A stretch of DNA of 7,712 nucleotides from contig DPYO01000247.1 of assembly GCA_003535775.1 (NCBI GenBank), forward strand, positions 1 to 7,712, in the 5' to 3' direction. The DNA is from Fidelibacterota bacterium. GTDB taxonomy: Bacteria; Fidelibacterota; Marinisomatia; Marinisomatales; UBA8229. Every line of letters begins with the position of its first letter. The stretch's first letter is position 1. Shown in pieces: positions 1-5,870 of this stretch. Under the pieces are notes generated by a model. The model searched no databases and was not told the origin of the DNA. It worked only from the letters and a program-made list of their open reading frames with translations. The translations under genes and the position numbers were made by a program.

Positions 1-461
1 CTCCCCAAACTGATCGTGTGATTCAAATTTCCGGCCACATGCTCCGGCAATCAGTCATGGGTTCAGATATGTCCTACAACGATATGATGGAAGATCGCCC
101 TCTCATGGATCTCTACGAAGCCACATTAGAAAGCTCTGTTGAAATAAATGGACGAGATCATTGGGCTGTGTTGTTGACGGCAAAAGTGAAAGGATTGTCT
201 TATCCCATGCGCAGGGCGTGGATTGACAAGGAATATTTGCTGCCCATGAAGGAGGAACTCTATGCTAAAAGCGGCAAGCTCTTAAAAACATCCACCATGG
301 ATGGCATCAAAAAAGTACAGGGGAGGTGGTTTCCCACACGCTTTATTTTTAAGGATGAGCTGAGAAGAAACAGCAAGGGCACGGAGTGGATCATTGATGA
401 TATACAGTTTGATGTGGACATACCCGATTCCCGATTTTCAAAAGCACTGCTGAGAAAATAA
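1..461 (+). CDS. LolA-like outer membrane lipoprotein-sorting family protein, 5'-truncated
   Basis: This is the C-terminal part (152 residues visible, read in frame from base 3) of a protein whose start lies before the window. The reading frame is open to the left edge, so the GTG at 18 is not a credible start. The visible motif VMGSDMSYNDM (visible residues 18-28) resembles the conserved 'MGSDFSYED'-type stretch of the LolA_like / outer membrane lipoprotein-sorting protein family. The C-terminal DVDIPDSRFSKALL also fits the usual ending of that family, where a short 'ipd..F' segment precedes the stop. Members are normally about 250 residues with a signal peptide, so roughly the first 100 residues are missing. 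They are periplasmic, have a LolA/LolB-type beta fold, and are often encoded beside RND/MMPL-type exporters; whether that holds here cannot be seen. The exact cargo is unknown. The family call is by motif recognition only. Confidence 0.72.
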   Translation, partial: PQTDRVIQISGHMLRQSVMGSDMSYNDMMEDRPLMDLYEATLESSVEINGRDHWAVLLTAKVKGLSYPMRRAWIDKEYLLPMKEELYAKSGKLLKTSTMDGIKKVQGRWFPTRFIFKDELRRNSKGTEWIIDDIQFDVDIPDSRFSKALLRK

Positions 462-471
462 GGTTAAAAAT

Positions 472-491
472 GCGGGTGTATATTGCCCCGC
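472..491 (-). terminator. GC-rich hairpin, terminator-like when read on the minus strand
   Basis: GCGGG (472-476) and CCCGC (487-491) form a perfect 5-bp GC stem around a 10-nt loop, 10 bases after the LolA-like stop codon. On the plus strand no T-run follows, so it is a poor intrinsic terminator for that gene, although it could still protect the mRNA 3' end. On the minus strand the stem is followed by ATTTTTAA, the usual intrinsic-terminator layout. No minus-strand gene was found that would need it. Confidence 0.35.
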
Positions 492-680
492 TACTTATAA
501 ACTAAAATCAAGAAAATCATTAATCACACCGCCTTGCTAATCAAAAATCCATAAGGTCATATATATAGTTTACAACTGTCGGTTCTCATGGTTGCTGTTC
601 ATAATTTTATTTCAGGTAATAGTGGAATTATCCGTTGTTTGTTCAACCATTTGATAATACTAAATTGATAAGGAAAATTT

Positions 681-685
681 GGAGG
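681..685 (+). promoter_or_regulatory. Shine-Dalgarno site of the FabI-like SDR gene
   Basis: GGAGG lies four bases before the ATG at 690. It is the clearest ribosome binding site in the window and fixes the start of the downstream gene. The genes to the right mostly have weak or no recognisable sites, so this gene may be translated comparatively well. A GATAAT at 653-658 could be a -10 element for it, but I see no convincing -35 at the right distance. Confidence 0.75.
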
Positions 686-689
686 CAAT

Positions 690-1472
690 ATGTCTGAATG
701 GGTTTTAGTGCTTGGTTGTTCCACTGGTCATGGTGGGGCAGTTTCAAAACACCTTGCAGCAAAGGGATATGGAATACTTGGTTTCCATTTTGACCGTGGA
801 GAGGTAAAAGCGGAAGCAGATTCTTTAAAAGATGAAATATCGGAGCTAAATGACGGTAGAGTATATTTTTGGAACAAGAATGCTGCATCGTTGGAAATAA
901 TGGATCAGTATATTCCGGAGATAGAGGAAATTACCAAGGGGAAAGCCCTTAAGCTATTGCTTCATTCCATTGCATTTGGGACCACCACTAATTTTTTTGG
1001 TGAAATCCCGGTAACGCAAAAGCAAATGGACATGACCATACATGTAATGAGCAATTCTCTTTTGTATTGGACCCAAAAACTATACTCGGGAGACCTTCTT
1101 GGGGTAGGCTCGCGCATTATGGGACTTACCAGCGAAGGTAACTATTTGGCTATGGATGGATATGGTCCCATAAGTGTGGCGAAGGCAGCAATGGAAGCTA
1201 TTCTTAGACAGATTGGCTGGGAGCTGGGCAAATATGGCATTACTGCAAACTCAATTCAAGCAGGAGTAACTCCTACAAGGGCATTAACTAAAATTACAGA
1301 TAGGTGGGAAGAGTGGGTGGAAAACACAAAAAGGCGCAACCCCATGAAAAGAACAACCACACCCGAAGATGTGGCCAATGTGGTTTCATTGCTATTAAGA
1401 CCAGAAGCAGACTTTGTTAATTGTTCCATCATTTATTGTGATGGGGGCGAACATCGATCTGGAAAGATATAG
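690..1472 (+). CDS. FabI-like enoyl-ACP reductase / SDR family oxidoreductase
   Basis: This 260-residue Rossmann-fold NAD(P)H-dependent short-chain dehydrogenase/reductase most resembles the FabI/InhA enoyl-acyl-carrier-protein reductases, which reduce the trans-2 double bond in the last step of each fatty-acid elongation cycle in the cytoplasm. Seen directly: a glycine-rich nucleotide loop GCSTGHGG (residues 9-16), the FabI-style HSIAFG (92-97), Tyr158 and Lys165 in a Y-x6-K arrangement (classical SDRs have Y-x3-K), then a FabI-like tail with AKAAMEA (164-170) and ANSIQAG (186-192). The length matches FabI (about 260). Two features depart from FabI: the N-terminal loop has classical-SDR GxxxGxG spacing, and the position ten before Tyr158, where E. 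coli FabI has Tyr146, is Ser148. True FabI function is therefore plausible but not assured; a reductase with another enoyl or keto substrate is the main alternative. It stands alone, with a strong GGAGG site and no fab genes alongside. Confidence 0.8.
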   Translation: MSEWVLVLGCSTGHGGAVSKHLAAKGYGILGFHFDRGEVKAEADSLKDEISELNDGRVYFWNKNAASLEIMDQYIPEIEEITKGKALKLLLHSIAFGTTTNFFGEIPVTQKQMDMTIHVMSNSLLYWTQKLYSGDLLGVGSRIMGLTSEGNYLAMDGYGPISVAKAAMEAILRQIGWELGKYGITANSIQAGVTPTRALTKITDRWEEWVENTKRRNPMKRTTTPEDVANVVSLLLRPEADFVNCSIIYCDGGEHRSGKI

Positions 1473-1644
1473 CTCTCCATTTATTTTAGATTTTGCATAA
1501 GTTTTAGAAAAGAGACAATATATATAAATATAAAATTGTTTTTACCTTGATATTTTCTTGAAAAGGGTGGAGCCGGAGTGAAATAATCCCTGTTTTGGAA
1601 ATATATATTAAGTTTTACATTTAAATCAGACTGAACATTGGTTG

Positions 1645-1670
1645 AGAGCAGAGACTGTCTGCATCTTTTT
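1645..1670 (+). terminator. Probable intrinsic terminator of the SDR transcript
   Basis: GCAGA (1648-1652) pairs with TCTGC (1658-1662) around a 5-nt loop. The stem can extend by AGA (1645-1647) with TCT (1664-1666) across a one-base bulge, and TTTTT follows at 1666-1670. It lies 173 bases after the SDR stop and directly beyond the stop of the convergent lipoprotein gene, a sensible place to separate the two converging transcripts. Read on the minus strand the same stem lacks a T-run, so it mainly serves the plus strand. Confidence 0.5.
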
Positions 1671-1673
1671 AGA

Positions 1674-2069
1674 TTAAGATTTGGGCTTTTGGGGGCTTAG
1701 TTCTTCACGTTTTTTAATCAGCTGGACTAAATCATAGTGGCTTGCAGTTGGCTGAAGGTTAAAACTGTTTTGAGCTTCTTTTAATGCGAAATCCCACCAT
1801 CCTTTTTTTGTATAAACCAAGGCAAGATTATAATGAGCGGTGCCCAGCATTTTGAATTCTTCTTTGGATATATCTTTATATGTAAGAGGTATTAATCGGA
1901 TTACTTCACGGAACTCTAGAACTGCTTCATCTAATATGCCTTTTTGGACGTACCAATTTCCTAATTGCAAATGGCGGTCTGGAGAATCATCCTTACACCC
2001 GATCAGAACGAGTAAGAACAAGGGGAGAAAACATTTCCCTGTTACATTATGTATAGACTTAAATACCAT
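1674..2069 (-). CDS. Small TPR-repeat lipoprotein
   Basis: This 131-residue protein begins with a lysine-containing N-region and a hydrophobic stretch (about residues 13-24) ending in the lipobox LIGC, so Cys25 is the predicted lipidation site and the mature protein is only about 107 residues. Lys at +2 of the mature protein, with Asp at +3, gives no clear inner-membrane retention signal by the E. coli Asp+2 rule, so the final membrane is undetermined. Two tetratricopeptide-like helical pairs follow: about 33-66, with LGNWYVQKG and EAVLEFREVIRL, and about 78-108, with AHYNLALVYTKKG and ALKEAQNSFNLQP. The C-terminus is charged and lysine-rich. Proteins of this build usually act as protein-binding scaffolds at the envelope; no specific partner can be named. 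It lies 116 bases downstream of yqgE on the same strand with no clear terminator between, so the two may be cotranscribed. No good Shine-Dalgarno site precedes the ATG, but the signal peptide length supports this start. Confidence 0.72.
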   Translation of the reverse strand: MVFKSIHNVTGKCFLPLFLLVLIGCKDDSPDRHLQLGNWYVQKGILDEAVLEFREVIRLIPLTYKDISKEEFKMLGTAHYNLALVYTKKGWWDFALKEAQNSFNLQPTASHYDLVQLIKKREELSPQKPKS

Positions 2070-2185
2070 AGGTTGGTAGAAATTCCATAGTCACTTACTC
2101 TCAATGCAAGGAATATTTTTAATTGTTTTTTAATGATGGATGTATTTGGCTGGAAAATCATTAATCAAAAAGAGGAAAAATGCTT

Positions 2186-2743
2186 TTAGGCTACTCCTCC
2201 AACCCCCGTTATCTGTGTTGTTTGAATGCCTAAAGCTTTTGCTGCTTGATTCCACATAATGTCATCAGGTGTGTTAAATACAAAATCTTTTGAAGTTTGT
2301 TGGAGAAGCCAATCACTATGTTCGATTTCTTTTTCAAGCTGGCCCCCTGTCCATCCAGCATGTCCAAGAACGAGTTTATAAGACTCTGGTGCTTCCCCTG
2401 AACGGATATCTTGAAGAATAAATTTGTGGCTAGTGAGCGCAAAATCCTCTGACACAGCGACTGTCCCTTTTCTCTTATATTCGGATGAATGAAGAACAAT
2501 CCCCCGCTCAATCATAACAGGACCGCCAAAATATATCGTGGGAACTACTTTAAAGATATTTTCTGTTTCCTTATATATTTCTGAAAATAAATCCTCCATA
2601 TCTGGCTCTTGAAATGAACGATTAATAATCAGTCCCATAGCGCCATCTTTTGTATGCTCACAAATTAGAATGACTGTTTTTCCAAAATAAGGATCCTGCA
2701 TATAAGGCATTGAGATGAGAATATGGTTTTTTAGAGAGCTCAT
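2186..2743 (-). CDS. yqgE: YqgE/AlgH family protein (UPF0301)
   Basis: This 185-residue protein matches the YqgE/AlgH (DUF179, UPF0301) family over its full expected length. Seen directly: the N-terminal LISMPYMQDPYFGKTVI (residues 9-25), the EHTKDGAMGLIINR block (29-42), YFGGPV (71-76), LGHAGWTGGQLEKEI (126-140) and the C-terminal MWNQAAKALG (163-172), all in the family's usual order. The family is cytosolic and widespread in Gram-negative bacteria. In Pseudomonas, AlgH has been linked to alginate production and gene regulation, but the molecular activity is unresolved. The start at 2743 places the protein at the conserved 'LIAMP-like' beginning; the preceding ribosome binding site is weak. 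The gene is divergent from uvrA across a 151-bp spacer and is probably the first gene of a two-gene unit with the TPR lipoprotein. In many genomes yqgE neighbours other genes (for instance ruvX), so this placement is not the common one. Confidence 0.93.
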   Translation of the reverse strand: MSSLKNHILISMPYMQDPYFGKTVILICEHTKDGAMGLIINRSFQEPDMEDLFSEIYKETENIFKVVPTIYFGGPVMIERGIVLHSSEYKRKGTVAVSEDFALTSHKFILQDIRSGEAPESYKLVLGHAGWTGGQLEKEIEHSDWLLQQTSKDFVFNTPDDIMWNQAAKALGIQTTQITGVGGVA

Positions 2744-2775
2744 TATGAAATGTAACTCTGATTATTGAGATGAAC

Positions 2776-2797
2776 AAAAATATTTATGAATATTTTT
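2776..2797. repeat. Perfect 9-bp AT-only inverted repeat in the yqgE-uvrA spacer
   Basis: AAAAATATT (2776-2784) and AATATTTTT (2789-2797) are exact reverse complements separated by TATG. The arms contain no G or C. The element lies 33 bases upstream of the yqgE start, where its promoter would be expected. It could be a DNA-binding palindrome, an AT-rich bendable promoter element, or chance in an AT-rich spacer. Confidence 0.5.
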
Positions 2798-2830
2798 TTA
2801 CTGGCTGAAGGAAATTATTTATCTAGTAAT

Positions 2831-2849
2831 AAAACAGCAAATCTGTTTT
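2831..2849. promoter_or_regulatory. Perfect inverted repeat AAAACAG-N5-CTGTTTT, possible operator of uvrA
   Basis: AAAACAG (2831-2837) and CTGTTTT (2843-2849) are exact 7-bp arms around CAAAT. The repeat ends 45 bases before the uvrA ATG and touches the best -35 candidate (TTGAAA, 2849-2854), which is where a repressor would bind. Its arms have the orientation opposite to the E. coli LexA box (CTGT-N8-ACAG), and it does not match the Gram-positive GAAC-N4-GTTC box, so SOS control cannot be claimed. A short hairpin in RNA is the alternative. Confidence 0.4.
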
Positions 2850-2876
2850 TGAAAGGGTTTAAAAAATCAGTAAATT
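2849..2876 (+). promoter_or_regulatory. Candidate sigma70-type promoter of uvrA
   Basis: TTGAAA (2849-2854; 5 of 6 to TTGACA) and TAAATT (2871-2876; 4 of 6 to TATAAT) are separated by 16 bases. Transcription would begin around 2883, leaving a leader of roughly a dozen bases before the ATG. The -10 is weak and the region is AT-rich, so this is only the best of several weak candidates. Confidence 0.3.
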
Positions 2877-2894
2877 TTAGGTTCGTCCTTAAAT

Positions 2895-5744
2895 ATGAGG
2901 AAAAATGAGGGTTTGACTAAATCAAAAACTAAAATACTAATCAGGGGTGCCCGACAGCACAACCTTAAAAACATTAACCTGGATATCCCTAGAGATAAAT
3001 TAGTTGTTATTACGGGATTGTCTGGGTCTGGGAAATCTTCTCTGGCTTTTGACACTATTTATGCTGAGGGACAAAGAAGATATGTGGAGTCTCTCTCATC
3101 CTATGCAAGACAATTTGTTGGATTAATGGAAAAACCGGATGTTGATTATATTGAAGGTCTTTCTCCGGCAATATCAATTGAACAAAAAATGACAGCAAGA
3201 AATCCAAGGTCTACAGTGGGAACCGTGACAGAAATACATGATTATCTTCGTCTTCTGTTTGCCCATATTGGACGACCTCATTGTTGGAAGTGTAAACGCC
3301 CCATCCAGCGCCAGACAGTACAGCAAATTGTAGATACTGTGAAAAAATTCAGTGAGGGTTCTCAAATTTACATCTTAGCGCCGGTTGTGCGCAGTCGCAA
3401 AGGAGAACACAGGGGGGTACTGAACGAAATAAAAAAAGAAGGATTTCTTAGGGCACGGATCAATGGTAAAATTTATTCGATTGAAGAAGATATTCACCTC
3501 AAGAAACAAAAAAAACATACAATAGAAATAGTGGTAGACAGGTTGGTTTTGGATGGGAGCTTTATGGATCGCTTAACTGAGTCAGTGGAATTAGCTCTGC
3601 ACATTGGTTCTGGTTTGCTTATCATACATAAAGTTTCGGATAAAGATTATTTATTTAGTGAACATTTTGCTTGCCCACATTGTGAAGTTTCGTTGGAAGA
3701 AATAGCACCCAGAATGTTTTCGTTTAATTCTCCTTATGGAGCATGTTCGAAGTGTGACGGGCTTGGCTCCCATATGGAGGTAAATCCAGAATTATTGGTC
3801 CCAGACAAAAAGAAATCACTTATTCAGGGAGCGATTGTACCCCTTGGGGAACAACCCCGGGGAAATTGGTATGGAAGTATATTGAAAAGTCTTTCTATAC
3901 ATTATGGTTTTGATTTTACAACTCCATGGTTCAGGTTAAGTACTGAAAACAGGAAAATTCTTTTTTATGGAACAGGAAAAACGAAATTAAACATGTTTTA
4001 TTCATCCAAGCGCTGGAAAGGAACATATACTGGGGGATGGGAAGGAATAGTTCCCAACCTAATGCGAAGATATCAGCAGACAAAATCTCCAGGGATTCGT
4101 GAATGGATAGAACAGTTTATGAGTATGCGCCCTTGTTCTGGATGTCTGGGGTCAAGGTTAAAAAAAGAAAGCTTAGCCGTAGTTATTGGAGGGAAAAATC
4201 TTGGGGATTTTTCCCGAATGTCTATAAAAAGTTTTTTGACTTTTATTACAAACCTTAAACTGTCAAAGACAGAGAATATAATTGCCTCCCAGATTTTAAA
4301 AGAACTGAAGGAACGTCTGGAGTTTTTAGTAAATGTTGGTTTGGATTATTTGACATTGGATCGTTCAGCTACATCTTTATCAGGAGGAGAGGGGCAGCGG
4401 ATACGTCTGGCAACGCAAATTGGATCTCAGCTTATGGGAGTTTTATATATTCTTGATGAACCTTCTATTGGTCTCCATCCTAGAGATAATACACGCCTTA
4501 TGAATACATTAAAGAAACTTCGCGATTTAGGCAACTCGGTTTTGGTTGTTGAGCACGACAGAGAAACAATAGAAACAGCTGATCATGTGATTGATTTGGG
4601 GCCGGGAGCTGGGGAGCAGGGCGGAGAAATTATTTTTTCCGGAACACCAAAGCAATTATCTCAATGTAAAAATTCTATCACTGGAAAGTATCTTAAAGGT
4701 GTAAAAAAAATTCATATTCCTGTTAAACGTCCTAGAAGATACAGAGAATCATTAAAATTGAGTGGAGCCAGGGGAAACAACTTAAAAGAAATAGACATTG
4801 AATTCCCTCTTGGTAAATTAATTCTTGTCACGGGAGTTTCTGGGAGCGGGAAGAGTACTCTTGTAAATGAAACTCTTTATCCAATATTAGCCCGAGATAT
4901 CCATGGAGCAAGAAAATATCCTCTTTCCTTTGATTCAATAGAAGGATTGGAATATGTAGAAAAGGCAGTGGAAATTAATCAAAAGCCCATTGGCAGAACA
5001 CCACGTTCAAACCCTGCCACCTATACTGGAGTTTTCACCTATATTCGTGATCTTTTTTCACAAATCCCTGAGTCCAAAATCCGAGGATATAAACCCGGAC
5101 GTTTTTCTTTTAATGTAAAGGGAGGGAGATGTGAGGTATGTAAAGGAGATGGGATTATTAAAATAGAAATGAATTTTATGCCTGATGTATATGTGGTTTG
5201 TGAAGTATGTAAGGGGAAAAGATATAATCGTGAAACGCTTGAGGTGAAGTATAGGGAGCAAACGATAGCTGATATTCTGTCCATGTCTGTTGAAAAGGCG
5301 TTAAAATTTTTTGAAAAAATTCCTTCAATAAAGAAAAAACTCACCACGTTAAATGAAGTTGGCTTAGGATATATTCGTTTAGGGCAACAGGCTACCACCT
5401 TGTCTGGCGGAGAGGCACAAAGGGTTAAACTGTCTGCAGAATTATCCAGGGCCAGTAATGATAGAACAGTTTATATTCTTGATGAGCCTACAACTGGATT
5501 ACATTTTGAGGATATCAGGATGCTTCTTTCTGTGCTTCAAAAGTTAGTTGATCGAGGGAATACAGTGATTATAATTGAACATAATCTTGACGTAATAAAA
5601 TCTGCTGACTGGATTATTGATCTTGGCCCAGAGGGGGGTGACAGAGGGGGAAATTTAATATTTTCAGGTACACCAGAAGAATTAATTCATAATTCTCATT
5701 CATATACTGGGAAGTTTTTACGGAAGAATTTTGATAGTCAGTAA
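2895..5744 (+). CDS. uvrA: Excinuclease ABC subunit A (UvrA)
   Basis: UvrA is the cytoplasmic damage-scanning ATPase of nucleotide excision repair; as a dimer it finds distorted DNA and loads UvrB, after which UvrC cuts. The 949 residues equal the normal family length and carry both ABC modules. Module 1: Walker A GLSGSGKSS (41-49), signature LSGGE (495-499) and Walker B YILDEPSIG (518-526). Module 2: Walker A GVSGSGKST (647-655), signature LSGGEAQR (836-843) and Walker B YILDEPTTG (860-868). The zinc module between them has C260-x2-C263 and C284-x2-C287, and the second zinc finger has C746-x2-C749 and C769-x2-C772 with 19 residues between the pairs. Further CxxC pairs are at 130/133 and 413/416. 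The UvrB-contact region around residues 60-98 (AEGQRRYVESLSSYARQF and onward) is well conserved. No frameshift or missing catalytic residue was seen. The start is uncertain: ATG at 2895 has only a poor ribosome site, and TTG at 2913 (residue 7) is an alternative with GAGG upstream. The conserved protein begins near residue 14. Confidence 0.98.
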   Translation: MRKNEGLTKSKTKILIRGARQHNLKNINLDIPRDKLVVITGLSGSGKSSLAFDTIYAEGQRRYVESLSSYARQFVGLMEKPDVDYIEGLSPAISIEQKMTARNPRSTVGTVTEIHDYLRLLFAHIGRPHCWKCKRPIQRQTVQQIVDTVKKFSEGSQIYILAPVVRSRKGEHRGVLNEIKKEGFLRARINGKIYSIEEDIHLKKQKKHTIEIVVDRLVLDGSFMDRLTESVELALHIGSGLLIIHKVSDKDYLFSEHFACPHCEVSLEEIAPRMFSFNSPYGACSKCDGLGSHMEVNPELLVPDKKKSLIQGAIVPLGEQPRGNWYGSILKSLSIHYGFDFTTPWFRLSTENRKILFYGTGKTKLNMFYSSKRWKGTYTGGWEGIVPNLMRRYQQTKSPGIREWIEQFMSMRPCSGCLGSRLKKESLAVVIGGKNLGDFSRMSIKSFLTFITNLKLSKTENIIASQILKELKERLEFLVNVGLDYLTLDRSATSLSGGEGQRIRLATQIGSQLMGVLYILDEPSIGLHPRDNTRLMNTLKKLRDLGNSVLVVEHDRETIETADHVIDLGPGAGEQGGEIIFSGTPKQLSQCKNSITGKYLKGVKKIHIPVKRPRRYRESLKLSGARGNNLKEIDIEFPLGKLILVTGVSGSGKSTLVNETLYPILARDIHGARKYPLSFDSIEGLEYVEKAVEINQKPIGRTPRSNPATYTGVFTYIRDLFSQIPESKIRGYKPGRFSFNVKGGRCEVCKGDGIIKIEMNFMPDVYVVCEVCKGKRYNRETLEVKYREQTIADILSMSVEKALKFFEKIPSIKKKLTTLNEVGLGYIRLGQQATTLSGGEAQRVKLSAELSRASNDRTVYILDEPTTGLHFEDIRMLLSVLQKLVDRGNTVIIIEHNLDVIKSADWIIDLGPEGGDRGGNLIFSGTPEELIHNSHSYTGKFLRKNFDSQ

Positions 5745-5833
5745 GGATTGGGAGAGTTTAATATTTTTTTTCAAAGAGAAAATGATCCAGCTCATCCTTG
5801 TAAAACCCTTAATTTCATTCTTACCTTCTAGAC

Positions 5834-5839
5834 TATAAT
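5834..5839 (+). promoter_or_regulatory. Candidate -10 element for ruvB-queA
   Basis: A perfect TATAAT lies 31 bases upstream of the ruvB ATG in the 126-bp uvrA-ruvB spacer. No good -35 is present 16-18 bases upstream; the nearest TTG-containing hexamer (TTGTAA, 5798-5803) is about 30 bases away. The distance to the start is reasonable for an independent promoter. I see no convincing terminator after uvrA, so readthrough from uvrA is also possible. Confidence 0.35.
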
Positions 5840-5870
5840 TATGCTTTATTAATATGACTATGGTTTAAAA

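Noticed and set aside
588..668. 26-codon plus-strand frame in the spacer before the SDR gene
   Set aside because: There is no Shine-Dalgarno site or recognisable feature, and the length is easily reached by chance.
643..888. Minus-strand open frame of 81 codons
   Set aside because: It lies antisense to the start of the SDR gene, has no recognisable domain and low-complexity Leu/His content, and the plus-strand protein is clearly real.
1515..1543. ACAAT...ATTGT stem followed by TTTTT shortly after the SDR stop
   Set aside because: The stem is five mostly A-T pairs with a 15-nt loop, too weak to call a terminator beside the better hairpin at 1645-1670.
1840..2079. Plus-strand open frame of 79 codons
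   Set aside because: It is antisense to the TPR lipoprotein, which has a lipobox and repeat motifs; the plus frame shows no family features.
2131..2163. TAATGAT...ATCATTA inverted repeat between yqgE and the lipoprotein gene
   Set aside because: The arms are 7 bp of mostly A-T with a 19-nt loop and no T-run on either strand, so neither a terminator nor an operator is supported.
2744..2894. Canonical LexA (SOS) box before uvrA
   Set aside because: No CTGT-N8-ACAG and no GAAC-N4-GTTC was found; the one palindrome present has the opposite arm orientation.
5039..5398. Minus-strand open frames of 119 and 67 codons
   Set aside because: Both are antisense to the second ATPase module of uvrA, whose plus-strand motifs are intact.
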